Shown: positions 17,325-26,174, counted from the stretch's first letter. The stretch: 45,155 nt of DNA from Bradyrhizobium acaciae (GCF_020889785.1 NZ_JACMYK010000056.1:1-45155); one strand, 5' to 3'. Notes: generated from the sequence alone by a model not told the origin. Numbers and translations: made by a program.

Positions 17325-18518
17325 TTAGGCCGCGCTCTTCTTCTGCCGCATCAGGTCGGCGAAGCGCTGGAACAGATAGTGCGAGTCGCGCGGGCCGGGC
17401 GAGGCCTCGGGGTGGTACTGCACCGAGAACACCGGTTTGCCGTCGAGCGCGATACCGCAATTGGAGCCGTCGAACAGCGAGATATGGGTCTGGGTCGCGC
17501 CGGCGGGCAGTGTCGCCTGGTCCACCGCAAAGCCGTGGTTCATCGAGGTGATCTCGACCTTGCCGGTGGTCTCGTCCTTGACCGGATGATTGGCGCCGTG
17601 ATGGCCCTGATGCATCTTCATGGTCTTGGCGCCGACGGCGAGGCCGAGCATCTGATGGCCGAGGCAGATGCCGAAGGTCGGCGTCCCCGAAGCGATCACC
17701 TCCTGGATGACGGGCACGGCATATTTGCCGGTGGCGGCGGGGTCGCCGGGGCCGTTCGACAGGAATACGCCGTCGGGCTTCATCGCCAGGATGTCCTCGG
17801 CCGCGGTCGTTGCCGGCACCACGGTCACCTTGGCGCCGACGCCGGCGAGCAGGCGCAGGATGTTGCGCTTGATGCCGTAGTCGATCGCGACCACGTTGAA
17901 TTCCGGCGCGGTCTGCCGGCCGAAGCCCGTGCCCCACGCCCAGGGCGTCTCATCCCAGGTGAAACGCTGACCGGAGGTGACCATCGGCACCAGGTCCATG
18001 CCCTCGAGGCCGGGCCATTCGCGGGCCTCTTCCTTCAGGCCGTGCAGGTCGAACTCACCGCTTTTCGCGTGCGCGATCACTGCGTTGGGCATGCCCTTGG
18101 AGCGGATCAGCGCGGTCAGCGCGCGGGTGTCGATCCCGGAAAGGCCGATGATGCCGCGTGCCCTCAACCATTGGTCGAGGTGGCGGGTGGCGCGGTAGTT
18201 CGACGGATCCGTGATCGCCGAGCGCAGGATCACGCCGCGCGCGCCTGGCGTCGCGGCCATGTTCACCGTCTCGATGTCTTCCTCGTTGGTACCGACATTG
18301 CCGATATGCGGGAAGGTGAAGGTGATGATCTGGCCGGCATAGGACGGATCGGTGAGGATCTCCTCATAGCCGGTCATCGCGGTGTTGAAGCAGACCTCGC
18401 CGACGGCGTGGCCTTCCGCGCCGAGACCGAAGCCTTCCAGCACGGTACCATCGGCGAGCACAAGGAGCGCGGTCGGTTTGTGGTCCGGCCAGGCGGGAGC
18501 GTTTTCGGGGGTTGTCAT
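17325..18518 (-). CDS. carA: Carbamoyl-phosphate synthase, small (glutaminase) subunit
   Basis: CarA hydrolyses glutamine and delivers ammonia to CarB. The 397-residue protein has the CarA N-terminal domain (ALLVLADGTVLEGFGLGAEG, TAMTGYEEILTDPSY) and a C-terminal class I glutamine amidotransferase domain. The nucleophile is Cys285 in TFGICLGHQML, and the HPEASPGP segment supplies the catalytic His and Glu. The ATG at 18518 has AAAGGG six nt upstream and gives the family N-terminus. carB is further along the same strand, but four genes and a tRNA-like gene intervene, so the two subunits are probably expressed from separate promoters. A palindrome lies within the likely carA promoter. Confidence 0.97.
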   Translation of the reverse strand: MTTPENAPAWPDHKPTALLVLADGTVLEGFGLGAEGHAVGEVCFNTAMTGYEEILTDPSYAGQIITFTFPHIGNVGTNEEDIETVNMAATPGARGVILRSAITDPSNYRATRHLDQWLRARGIIGLSGIDTRALTALIRSKGMPNAVIAHAKSGEFDLHGLKEEAREWPGLEGMDLVPMVTSGQRFTWDETPWAWGTGFGRQTAPEFNVVAIDYGIKRNILRLLAGVGAKVTVVPATTAAEDILAMKPDGVFLSNGPGDPAATGKYAVPVIQEVIASGTPTFGICLGHQMLGLAVGAKTMKMHQGHHGANHPVKDETTGKVEITSMNHGFAVDQATLPAGATQTHISLFDGSNCGIALDGKPVFSVQYHPEASPGPRDSHYLFQRFADLMRQKKSAA

Positions 18519-18526
18519 GAGCCCTT

Positions 18527-18555
18527 TAAATAGTCGCCGCACCCTGCGGCGTCAA
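18527..18555 (-). promoter_or_regulatory. carA promoter with palindrome in the spacer
   Basis: On the minus strand TTGACG (18555-18550) and TATTTA (18532-18527) are 17 nt apart. The spacer is filled by the perfect palindrome CGCCGCA-GGG-TGCGGCG (18551-18535), a possible operator. Only 8 nt separate the -10 box from the ATG, so the mRNA would have almost no leader. This conflicts mildly with the good ribosome binding site, which would then sit partly upstream of the start point. Confidence 0.4.
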
Positions 18556-18679
18556 AGCGAAAGGGTACGGATTCACACGGCAATCCCGGTCGATTTGACA
18601 GGCCGGAACGGCCTTTTAATCTAAAGTTCCTTGAAGCGGCCGTTTGCTTGCCGAAAATGACCCGGTCCGGAGCTCCCGC

Positions 18680-19381
18680 ATGGACAATTCGATGCCGATC
18701 CTGCTCGTCCCGGGCGTCATCTGCTCGCCGCGGATTTTCGCCCCGGTCATCCCGGCGCTGTGGCGATGCGGGCCGGTCACGGTCGCCAACCATGTCAGGG
18801 ACGACAATATGGGGGCGATCGCCCGCCGGATCCTGGCCGAGGCGCCGCCGCGTTTTGCGCTCGCCGGGCATTCGATGGGCGGCTACATCGCCTTCGAGAT
18901 CATGCGGCAGGCGCCCGAGCGGGTCGCGAAACTGGCGCTGATGAGCACCCAGGCGCGGGCCGACACGCCCGAGGCAACCGCACGCCGCCGCGGCATGATC
19001 GAGCGCGCCAAGAGTGGTCAATATCGCAGCGTGGTCGACGAGCTGTTTCCGGGCTTCGTGCATCCGTCGCGACAGGGCGATGCAGGCCTGCGCCAGGTTG
19101 TTTATGATATGAGCGAGGACGTCGGCGCCGAGGCCTTCATCCGCCAGCAGAACGCGGTGCTCAGCCGGCCGGATTCGCGGCCGAGCATGGCCTGGATCAA
19201 GTGCCCGACCCTGGTGCTGACGTCAGATGCCGACAACACCGTTCCGAATTCATTGTCCGACGAGATGGCCAACGGCATTCCCGGGGCAAAGCTCGTGGTG
19301 CTCGCCGATTGCGGTCACCTGCCGCAGCTGGAGCAGCCTGTGGCCTGCGCCGATGCGCTGGTTGAGTGGCTGCGGAATTAA
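18680..19381 (+). CDS. Alpha/beta-fold hydrolase
   Basis: A 233-residue cytoplasmic alpha/beta hydrolase. The nucleophile elbow is GHSMGG with Ser65, the acid is likely Asp in LTSDADNTVP, and the catalytic His is in DCGHLPQLEQP near the C-terminus, so the triad is complete. LLVPGVICSPRIF corresponds to the oxyanion-hole strand. The ATG at 18680 has GGAG seven to ten nt upstream. The protein is compact with a small lid, as in proline iminopeptidase-like or 3-oxoadipate enol-lactonase-like hydrolases. Substrate cannot be named. It stands alone, divergent from carA. Confidence 0.88.
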   Translation: MDNSMPILLVPGVICSPRIFAPVIPALWRCGPVTVANHVRDDNMGAIARRILAEAPPRFALAGHSMGGYIAFEIMRQAPERVAKLALMSTQARADTPEATARRRGMIERAKSGQYRSVVDELFPGFVHPSRQGDAGLRQVVYDMSEDVGAEAFIRQQNAVLSRPDSRPSMAWIKCPTLVLTSDADNTVPNSLSDEMANGIPGAKLVVLADCGHLPQLEQPVACADALVEWLRN

Positions 19382-19422
19382 GGAGCCGGCACTGAGTGGA
19401 TAGCGGGCGCATGCCGGCCGCG

Positions 19423-20370
19423 TCACGGTACCAGCCGAGAGGTTGTCGGCGCCGCCCCTGATGGCTGCATGGCCCGCACGAGCTTGATGAATTCGACCGT
19501 CGCGGGCGACAGCGTGCGATGGCGCCGCGCATACAATGCGAAGGTCGCGCTAATGGCCAGGTCCCGGATCCTGAGCACCGTGAGGCCGCTGTCCTCGGTA
19601 TGGCGAGCGAGCAGCGCGTCGGGCGCCCAGCCGACCGCATCGCTGTGAAGCACCGCCTGCACCATTGCCGAGAAGCTTCCGACCGAAACGCGCGGCATAA
19701 GCTCTTGGTCCGGCGAGACGCTCAACGCGATCTTGCCGAACTTTCCGAGATTGCGGCGGGCAAGCGCTCTGGAGAGCGGCGGGCCGGCGAATGGATAACC
19801 GAGGAAGTCTTCCGGTTTGACGCCACGACGCCGCGCCAGCGGATGCGTACTCCGGCAGAACAGGGACATCGGTGTCGTGGCCAGAATCTCGCTGTCCAGA
19901 TTGTCTCGTCCCTCGGCCTCCGCAGCGTCGGCAATGGCGATGTCGGATAGTCCCTCCGATACATCGTCGACCGCCCGCTTGCTGTCGAGTGTGCGCAGCA
20001 CGCATTTGAGCTTGGGGTGCGCTCCCGCCAGCCGCCCCAGCGCCTGCGGCGCCCACAACTCCGCCGGAAACACGCTTGCGCTGACCGTGATCCCGCCGGT
20101 TTCGAGGCCTCGTGCGAGATCGATCTCCCTGACCAACTCGGACATCTCCTGCATGACTGTCCGGCCCTGTGCCAGCACGATCGCGCCGAACATGGTTGGC
20201 TCCAGCGTGCCGGCGCCGCGATCGAATAGGCGTACCCCGAGTTCGTCCTCCAGCGCCTGCACACTCTTGGTCAGGGCGGATTGCGTCACGCCGAGGACGT
20301 TCGCGGCGCGCGTGAAATGACGGTGCTCGGCCAGGGCGCGAACCATCTGAATCTGTCGGAGCGTCGGCAT
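19423..20370 (-). CDS. LysR-family transcriptional regulator
   Basis: A 315-residue LysR-type regulator. The N-terminal helix-turn-helix is in MPTLRQIQMVRALAEHRHFT and RAANVLGVTQSALTKSVQAL (residues 1-40), followed by a standard effector domain. It is transcribed away from the exported serine hydrolase gene across only 98 nt, which contain a perfect palindrome. The usual reading is that it regulates that hydrolase gene and itself. The effector is unknown; the target's hydrolase activity suggests an ester or beta-lactam-like compound, which is only a guess. Confidence 0.93.
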   Translation of the reverse strand: MPTLRQIQMVRALAEHRHFTRAANVLGVTQSALTKSVQALEDELGVRLFDRGAGTLEPTMFGAIVLAQGRTVMQEMSELVREIDLARGLETGGITVSASVFPAELWAPQALGRLAGAHPKLKCVLRTLDSKRAVDDVSEGLSDIAIADAAEAEGRDNLDSEILATTPMSLFCRSTHPLARRRGVKPEDFLGYPFAGPPLSRALARRNLGKFGKIALSVSPDQELMPRVSVGSFSAMVQAVLHSDAVGWAPDALLARHTEDSGLTVLRIRDLAISATFALYARRHRTLSPATVEFIKLVRAMQPSGAAPTTSRLVP

Positions 20371-20376
20371 GAAATA

Positions 20377-20393
20377 TACTCATATGATGAGTA
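20377..20393. promoter_or_regulatory. Palindromic LysR-type operator between lysR and hydrolase genes
   Basis: TACTCAT-ATG-ATGAGTA is a perfect palindrome with 7-bp arms. It lies 7 nt from the lysR start codon and 12 nt upstream of a plus-strand TTGACA (20405-20410), the likely -35 box of the hydrolase gene. This is where a LysR activator/autorepressor normally binds. The local AT-richness contrasts with the surrounding DNA. Confidence 0.6.
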
Positions 20394-20468
20394 ATATTAT
20401 GAATTTGACATATATCGAGCCCGAGCGCTACCGCGGGCGAAACCAACTCATCCAGGGAGGGAGTTTCG

Positions 20469-21785
20469 ATGACCGGACGTTCAACGATGGTCGGCATTGT
20501 GATGGCCGCGACGATGGGGCTCGGCACCGACGCCGCGCTGGCGCAACAGCAGCCGCCGCTGAGTGCCGCAGATTCCGATCCCGTGAAGATGGGATGGATG
20601 ATCGGCTCGCCGCCGCCCGCAGACAAGCTCATCCAGTTTTCCAACGGCTCGCACTTCAGCTTTCCGCAGACGCGCTGGTCGTTCACGAATTTCCGCCGTT
20701 TTTTGCCGACGAGCAACGTCTGGCGCGGCGACGGTGCCGCATCGCCGCTGCCGCGCGCCGAACGGTCCGACATCGACGCCGTGACCTTTCAGCCGTTCGG
20801 CCAATCCGGGACCATGACGTGGGCGGAATCGCTCGCGGCCAACTACACCGACGCGATCGTCGTGCTCCACAGGGGCAAGATCGTCTACGAGCGCTATTTC
20901 GGCGTGATGAGCCCGCATGCCACGCACATCGCGATGTCGGTGACCAAGTCCTTCTTCGGCACGCTCGGCGCCACCTTGGTTGCCGAGGGCAAGCTCGACG
21001 AAAAGGCGCTGGTTTCGCAATATATTCCGGAGCTCAAGGACACCGCCTACGGCGATGCGACCGTGCGGCAGGTCCTGGATATGACTGTCGGCGTCAAATA
21101 TTCCGAGAACTACGCCGATCCCAAGGCCGAGATATTCGACCATGTGCGAGCCGGCGGTCTCGTGCCGCGGCCGCCCGGCTATAGCGGGCCGACCAGCTTC
21201 TACGGCTTCCTCAAGACGTTGAAGAAGGAAGGTCAGCACGGCGAGGCATTCGCCTACAAGACCGTCAACAGCGACGTGCTCGGCTGGCTGATCCGTCGGG
21301 GGTCCGGCAAGACCGTAGGCGAACTGCTTTCCGAGCGCATCTGGCAGAAACTCGGCATGGAGCAGGATGCCTACATGCTGATCGACAGCGAGGGAACGGA
21401 ATTCGCCGGTGGCGGGCTGAATGCGACCGTCCGGGATCTGGCACGTTTTGGCGAGATGATGCGGCTTGACGGCGCCTACAACGGCCAACAGATCGTGCCG
21501 AAGGCCGTCGTCGACGATATCCGCAATGGCGGCAGGAAATCCGATTTCGAGAAGGCCGGCTACAAGACGCTTCCGGGCTGGAGCTACCGCGACATGTGGT
21601 GGGTTAGCCACAATGAGCACGGCGCCTTCATGGCGCGTGGCGTCAACGGCCAGGCGATTTACGTCGATCCCAGGGCCGGGATGGTGATTGCCCGCTTCGG
21701 CTCGCACCCGCTCGCGGCCAACGCGTTCAACGATCCGACGACGCTGCCGGCATTCGATGCGCTGGCCAGGCATCTGATGCAGTGA
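20469..21785 (+). CDS. Exported serine hydrolase of the beta-lactamase/class C family
   Basis: A 438-residue protein with a Sec signal peptide (about residues 1-24, cut likely after ALA in GTDAALAQQQ). Its penicillin-binding-protein-like serine hydrolase domain (Pfam Beta-lactamase) has the catalytic SxxK motif as Ser157-Val-Thr-Lys160 in HIAMSVTKSFFGTL. A Tyr-containing second motif is in FAYKTVNSDVLGWLI, and the HGAFMARGVNGQAIYVDP region replaces the KTG/HxG third motif. Relatives include 6-aminohexanoate-dimer hydrolase-like proteins and family VIII esterases, and such proteins are frequently annotated only as serine hydrolases. GGGAG lies a few nt before the ATG. Probably LysR-regulated and periplasmic. 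Confidence 0.9.
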   Translation: MTGRSTMVGIVMAATMGLGTDAALAQQQPPLSAADSDPVKMGWMIGSPPPADKLIQFSNGSHFSFPQTRWSFTNFRRFLPTSNVWRGDGAASPLPRAERSDIDAVTFQPFGQSGTMTWAESLAANYTDAIVVLHRGKIVYERYFGVMSPHATHIAMSVTKSFFGTLGATLVAEGKLDEKALVSQYIPELKDTAYGDATVRQVLDMTVGVKYSENYADPKAEIFDHVRAGGLVPRPPGYSGPTSFYGFLKTLKKEGQHGEAFAYKTVNSDVLGWLIRRGSGKTVGELLSERIWQKLGMEQDAYMLIDSEGTEFAGGGLNATVRDLARFGEMMRLDGAYNGQQIVPKAVVDDIRNGGRKSDFEKAGYKTLPGWSYRDMWWVSHNEHGAFMARGVNGQAIYVDPRAGMVIARFGSHPLAANAFNDPTTLPAFDALARHLMQ

Positions 21786-21847
21786 CGTTGCCCGGTTCGC
21801 CGGCGGACCGCGCGCCGGCGCCAATGCCGGCCGGAGGCCGGCCCGGG

Positions 21848-21876
21848 CCCCGGTTCTGGGGAGGCCTGAACCGGGG
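21848..21876. terminator. Hairpin after the serine hydrolase gene
   Basis: CCCCGGTTC (21848-21856) and GAACCGGGG (21868-21876) form a perfect 9-bp stem with an 11-nt loop, 60 nt after the hydrolase stop codon. Only scattered T residues follow (CTTAGCTGTTGTTC), so it is a plausible but weak terminator. Confidence 0.45.
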
Positions 21877-21942
21877 CTTAGCTGTTGTTCTGGCCGGGCG
21901 AAGGGCTTAGATCAGCATCCTGTGAGACGAGAGGATATCAGG

Positions 21943-22398
21943 ATGCTGCGCGACGACATCAACACTGCGGTCAAGGAAGCGATGAAGGCGAAGGATGAGC
22001 GCAAGCTCTCCACGCTGCGCATGGTCAATTCGACCATCAAGAACGCCGACATCGACGCGCGCGGGCAGGGCAAGCCGCCACTCTCGGATGCCGATCTGCT
22101 CGGCCTCTTGCAGAAGATGATCAAGCAGCGCCAGGAATCGGTCGAGCTCTACGACAAGGGCGGCCGCGCCGAGCTGGCCGACCAGGAGCGCGCGGAGATC
22201 GCCGTGATCACCGCTTACCTGCCGAAGCAAATGTCGGATGACGACGTGAAGGCCGCGATCGCGGCTGTTATCGCCGAGACCAATGCGGCCGGGATCAAGG
22301 ACATGGGCAAGGTGATCGGCGCCCTGAAGGCGAAATATGCCGGCCAGATGGATTTCGGCAAGGCCAGCGGCCTCGTGAAGGCGGCGCTGGCGGGATAG
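21943..22398 (+). CDS. GatB/YqeY domain protein
   Basis: A 151-residue all-helical protein of the YqeY family, related to the tRNA-binding tail domain of the GatB subunit of Glu-tRNA amidotransferase. It begins MLRDDINTAVKEAMKAKDER and contains the family blocks LSTLRMVNSTIKNADIDAR and ITAYLPKQMSDDDVKAAI, ending with a KDMGKVIGALKAKYAGQMDF motif. Length is normal. I chose the ATG at 21943 because GAGG lies 8 nt upstream and the N-terminus fits the family. In many bacteria yqeY lies near dnaG and rpoD; here it is about 20 kb away. The biochemical role is not established. Confidence 0.93.
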   Translation: MLRDDINTAVKEAMKAKDERKLSTLRMVNSTIKNADIDARGQGKPPLSDADLLGLLQKMIKQRQESVELYDKGGRAELADQERAEIAVITAYLPKQMSDDDVKAAIAAVIAETNAAGIKDMGKVIGALKAKYAGQMDFGKASGLVKAALAG

Positions 22399-22412
22399 CA
22401 GCGGAGGCTTCC

Positions 22413-22880
22413 ATGTTTCGTGTCGCCGCGGACAGTCTGGAAGCTTACCTCGCCTTTGATCCGGCCCGCACCGCGGATCTCGAACAAGTGCATGCGGTGA
22501 TGCGAAAGACGGCACCGTCGCTCAAGCGCCACTTCCATGCGGGCTCGCCGGCCGGTGAGGCCGGCATGCGCATGAACATGATCGGCTACGGCCAGTTTCG
22601 CTACGCCATCAAGTCCGGCAAGACGGCGGTCTGGCCCGTGATCGGGCTGGCGCTGCAGAAGAACTACATCAGCGTCTATGTCGCCGTGACCCGCGGCGGC
22701 AAGCCGCTGGTGTCCTGCTACGCCGGCACGCTCGGCGAATTGCGGGCGGGCGGCAACAATTTCAGCTTCGAGACGTTTGTTGATCTGAAGGCGTCTGCGG
22801 TGACGGCGCTGTTCGCCGAGGCCGCCGATATCTTCAAGGCGGATCAGGAGAACCCGGTCCGCTATATGCAGGGCAGCTGA
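22413..22880 (+). CDS. DUF1801 domain protein
   Basis: A 155-residue protein of the DUF1801 (YdhG-like) family. The N-terminal AYLAFDPARTADLEQVHAVM block and the MIGYGQFRYAIKSGKTAVWP and NYISVYVAV segments are the family pattern. The fold resembles frataxin/YdeI-type alpha-beta proteins; no activity is known. The ATG at 22413 has GGAGG ten nt upstream and lies 14 nt after the yqeY stop codon, so the two are likely co-transcribed. No signal peptide or membrane segment is seen. Confidence 0.82.
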   Translation: MFRVAADSLEAYLAFDPARTADLEQVHAVMRKTAPSLKRHFHAGSPAGEAGMRMNMIGYGQFRYAIKSGKTAVWPVIGLALQKNYISVYVAVTRGGKPLVSCYAGTLGELRAGGNNFSFETFVDLKASAVTALFAEAADIFKADQENPVRYMQGS

Positions 22881-22973
22881 GATCAGTCTGCCTAGGAGAC
22901 GCCGAGGACCCGTGCAAGGCTGCGCGCAGGCGGCGCTCTCGGGATGAGGTTCTGGATAAACTGGAGACAGGCC

Positions 22974-24494
22974 ATGGCCGATCAGCAAGCTCCTTCCGGT
23001 CCGGATCTGACACAAGGTATCGCACTCGCCGAATTCCCGGGCACGATGTTGCTCGGCCATGTCGGTGACGAGGACGTGCTGCTGGTGCGTTCGGGGGCGG
23101 ATATCTTCGCGATCGACGCACATTGCAGCCACTACCACGGCCCGCTTGCCGACGGCCTGGTCGAGGGCGAGACGGTCCATTGTCCGTGGCATCACGCCTG
23201 CTTCGACATTCGCACCGGCGAAGCGGTCGCCGCGCCCGCCTTCAATCCGCTCTCGGTCTGGAAGGTCGAGCGCGAGGGCGATCGCATCATCGTGCGTGAG
23301 AAGCGCGAGCAGCCGAAGCCACGCGTCAAAGGCCCGGTCGATGCGCCCGGCAGGATCGTGATTGTCGGCGGCGGCGCGGCGGGCTTTGCCGCCGCCGAGA
23401 TGCTGCGACGGCAGGACTATCGCGGCAGCATCGTGATGCTGAGCGGCGAGGACGCGCCGCCGGTGGATCGGCCGAACCTGTCAAAGGACTTCCTCGCCGG
23501 CAGCGCGCCGGAAGACTGGCTGCCGCTGAAGCCGGATAATTTCTACACGGACGCGGCGATCGATCTGAGACTCAAGACCGAGGTCAAGTCGATCGACACC
23601 GGCCGGCGCAATGTCGTACTCGCCGGCGGCGAAGCGCTCCGCTATGACCGACTGCTGCTGGCGACCGGCGCGGAGCCGGCGCGGCTGCCGATCCCGGGGG
23701 CGGACCAGCCCCACGTCCATGTGTTGCGCACCTTCGACGATTGCCGGGCGATCATCGCCTCGGCCGACGGCGCGCGCCGCGCGGTTGTGATCGGTGCAAG
23801 CTTCATCGGGCTCGAAGTTGCGGCCTCGTTGCGCGCCCGGGAGATCGGGGTTCACGTGGTCGGGCTGGAGCAGCGGCCGCTGGAGCGCGTGCTTGGGCCT
23901 GTGATGGGCGATTTCGTCCGTGCGCTGCACGAGGAGCATGGCGTGGTCTTCCATCTCGGTGACACCGTAACCGCGATCGAAGGCAAGCGCGCGCACCTGA
24001 AGAGCGGGCCCGTGCTCGACGCCGATTTCGTCGTGCTCGGTGTCGGCGTGAAGCCGCGCCTGGCGCTGGCGGAAGGGGCCGGGCTCGCGATCGATCGCGG
24101 GGTGAAGGTGGACGCCTATCTCGAGACCAGCGAGCCCGGCATCTACGCAGCCGGCGACATTGCGCGCTGGCCCGATCCGCACAGCGGCGAGAACATCCGG
24201 GTCGAGCATTGGGTGGTGGCCGAGCGCCAGGGCCAGACCGTCGCGCGGAATATGCTTGGGCATCGCGAGGTGTTCGATGCGGTGCCGTTCTTCTGGAGCC
24301 AGCATTACGACGTGCCGATCAATTATGTCGGCCACGCCGAGCAGTGGGATGAGATCGCGGTGGACGGCAGCATTGCCGGCAGGGATTGCATGCTCCGCTA
24401 CAAGCGCGGCGGGCGCGTGCTTGCGGTCGCGTCGATCTATCGCGACCTCCAAAGCCTCAAGGCCGAGGTCGCGATGCAGCGGGCGGCGGCCTGA
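22974..24494 (+). CDS. Rieske [2Fe-2S]-FAD oxidoreductase (AIFM3-like)
   Basis: A 506-residue fusion of a Rieske ferredoxin domain (residues about 10-105) and a FAD/NADH-dependent pyridine nucleotide-disulfide reductase domain (about 120-400) with a C-terminal reductase tail. The Rieske ligands are CSH (in DAHCSHYHGP) and CPWH, in the order Cys-x-His and Cys-x-x-His. The FAD motif is VIVGGGAAGFAAAEML, the NADH motif VIGASFIGLEVAASL, and the second FAD motif GIYAAGDIARWP. Such proteins resemble the ferredoxin reductases of dioxygenase systems but carry their own Rieske cluster. GGAGA precedes the ATG. The acyl-CoA synthetase gene follows by 57 nt, suggesting an operon. The electron acceptor is unknown. 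Confidence 0.92.
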   Translation: MADQQAPSGPDLTQGIALAEFPGTMLLGHVGDEDVLLVRSGADIFAIDAHCSHYHGPLADGLVEGETVHCPWHHACFDIRTGEAVAAPAFNPLSVWKVEREGDRIIVREKREQPKPRVKGPVDAPGRIVIVGGGAAGFAAAEMLRRQDYRGSIVMLSGEDAPPVDRPNLSKDFLAGSAPEDWLPLKPDNFYTDAAIDLRLKTEVKSIDTGRRNVVLAGGEALRYDRLLLATGAEPARLPIPGADQPHVHVLRTFDDCRAIIASADGARRAVVIGASFIGLEVAASLRAREIGVHVVGLEQRPLERVLGPVMGDFVRALHEEHGVVFHLGDTVTAIEGKRAHLKSGPVLDADFVVLGVGVKPRLALAEGAGLAIDRGVKVDAYLETSEPGIYAAGDIARWPDPHSGENIRVEHWVVAERQGQTVARNMLGHREVFDAVPFFWSQHYDVPINYVGHAEQWDEIAVDGSIAGRDCMLRYKRGGRVLAVASIYRDLQSLKAEVAMQRAAA

Positions 24495-24551
24495 CCGCTT
24501 TCGCCTCAGGCAGGGGTTTGTGGTCTGACGGCAATGCTCTAATCTGCGGCC

Positions 24552-26162
24552 ATGCTTCAGGAAGCCAAGACCTACGACGAGCTCTACCGCAACTTCCGCT
24601 GGGACATTCCGGCGCGCTTCAACATGGCCAACGCGTGCTGCGACCGCCATGCCGACGGCACCGGCCGGCTTGCGCTGATCTATGTCGACGAGGATGGCGG
24701 CACCACGCGGACCTCGTTCGACGAGGTCGCGGATGCCTCGCGCCGCTTCGCCAATGTCCTGACCGCCGACGGCCTGGTGCGCGGTGACCGCGTCGCGGTG
24801 TTCCTGTCGCAATCGCTCGAATTGCCGGTCGCGCATCTTGCGGCGTTCCGGGCAGGGATGATCTCGATCCCGCTGTTCGCGCTGTTCGGCGAGGACGCGC
24901 TCGAATTCCGCCTGTCCAACTCGGCCGCCAAGGCCGTCATCACCGACGAGGCCGGCTGGGAGAAGATCGCGAAGATCCGCGATCGCCTGCCCGACTTGAA
25001 GAACGTCTATATCGTCGGCGAGAAGACGCCGGCCGGTACCAAGCCGTTCTGGGGCGCGATCAAATCGGCGTCTCCGGAATTTGCCACGGTCGATACGTCG
25101 GCCGACGATCCCGCGCTGATCATCTACACCTCCGGCACCACCGGTAATCCAAAAGGCGCGCTGCATGCGCATCGCGTCGTGCTCGGCCACCTGCCCAATG
25201 TCGAGATGTGCCACAACTTCCTTCCCAGGCCGGGCGATCTGATGTGGACGCCGGCCGATTGGGCCTGGATCGGCGGCCTGATCAACGGCCTGTTCGCGTT
25301 CTGGTACCACGGCATTCCGATGGTCGGTCACCGCGCCCGCAAGTTCGAGCCGCAGGCGGCAATGCAGATGATGGCCGAGCTCGGCATCCGCAACGTGTTC
25401 CTGCCGCCGACCGCGCTGAAGCTGATGCGGCAGGCCGATGTGAAGAACTCAGGCGTCAAGCTGCGCAGCATCTTCACCGGCGGCGAGTCGCTCGGCGGCG
25501 AATTGCTCGGCTGGGTGCGCGAGACCTTCGGCATCGATGCCCATGAGGTGTTCGGCCAGACCGAATGCAATCTCGTGATCGGCTCTAACTCCAACCTGTT
25601 TCCGATCCGGCCGGGCTCGATGGGCCGGGCCACGCCGGGCTTCGACGTCCGCATCGTCAACGACAAGGGCGAGGAGCTGCCGCGCGGACAGCGCGGCATC
25701 ATCGGCGTGCGCCAGCCGTGCCCTTGCACCATGCTCGAGTACTGGCGCAATCCCGAGGCCACCGCGAAGAAGTATGCCGGCGAATTCCTTTTGACCGGCG
25801 ATCTCGGCGTGCAGGATGAGGACGGCTATTTCTGGTACGTCAGCCGCGAGGACGATGTCATCACCACCGCCGGCTATCGCGTCGGCCCGTCCGAGATCGA
25901 GCACACGTTGATGAAGCATCCGGCGGTCGCGATGTCGGCGGTGGTCGGCATCCCCGATCCGATCCGCACCGAATCGATCAAGGCCTGGATCGTGCTGCGC
26001 CCCGGCCATGCGCCGAGCGACGCCTTGGCGCGCGAGATCCAGGAGTTCGTCAAGGTCCAGCTCGCCGCCCACGAATATCCGCGTTTCGTGCAGTTCGCCG
26101 ACAGCCTGCCGATGACGGCGACCGGCAAGGTGCTGCGGCGGGAGCTAAGGGCGCTGGGCTAG
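24552..26162 (+). CDS. AMP-dependent acyl-CoA synthetase
   Basis: A 536-residue ANL-superfamily adenylating enzyme that activates a carboxylic acid to its acyl-CoA. The phosphate-binding loop is YTSGTTGNPKG (about residues 192-202). Further landmarks are HEVFGQTECN (A5 region), FLLTGDLGVQDEDGYFWYVSREDD (A7-A8 hinge), and the catalytic Lys near the end in TATGKVLRRELR. The N-terminus (YDELYRNFRWDIPARFNMANACCDRH) is that of medium-chain/benzoate-type synthetases, not acetyl-CoA synthetase. It follows the Rieske-FAD gene closely. The two may belong to one catabolic route for an aromatic or medium-chain acid, but the substrate cannot be read from sequence. Confidence 0.92.
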   Translation: MLQEAKTYDELYRNFRWDIPARFNMANACCDRHADGTGRLALIYVDEDGGTTRTSFDEVADASRRFANVLTADGLVRGDRVAVFLSQSLELPVAHLAAFRAGMISIPLFALFGEDALEFRLSNSAAKAVITDEAGWEKIAKIRDRLPDLKNVYIVGEKTPAGTKPFWGAIKSASPEFATVDTSADDPALIIYTSGTTGNPKGALHAHRVVLGHLPNVEMCHNFLPRPGDLMWTPADWAWIGGLINGLFAFWYHGIPMVGHRARKFEPQAAMQMMAELGIRNVFLPPTALKLMRQADVKNSGVKLRSIFTGGESLGGELLGWVRETFGIDAHEVFGQTECNLVIGSNSNLFPIRPGSMGRATPGFDVRIVNDKGEELPRGQRGIIGVRQPCPCTMLEYWRNPEATAKKYAGEFLLTGDLGVQDEDGYFWYVSREDDVITTAGYRVGPSEIEHTLMKHPAVAMSAVVGIPDPIRTESIKAWIVLRPGHAPSDALAREIQEFVKVQLAAHEYPRFVQFADSLPMTATGKVLRRELRALG

Positions 26163-26174
26163 CCGGCACTGACA

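Noticed and set aside
23481..25331. 616-codon frame opposite the Rieske-FAD and acyl-CoA synthetase genes
   Set aside because: Spans two well-supported genes and their gap; shadow composition.
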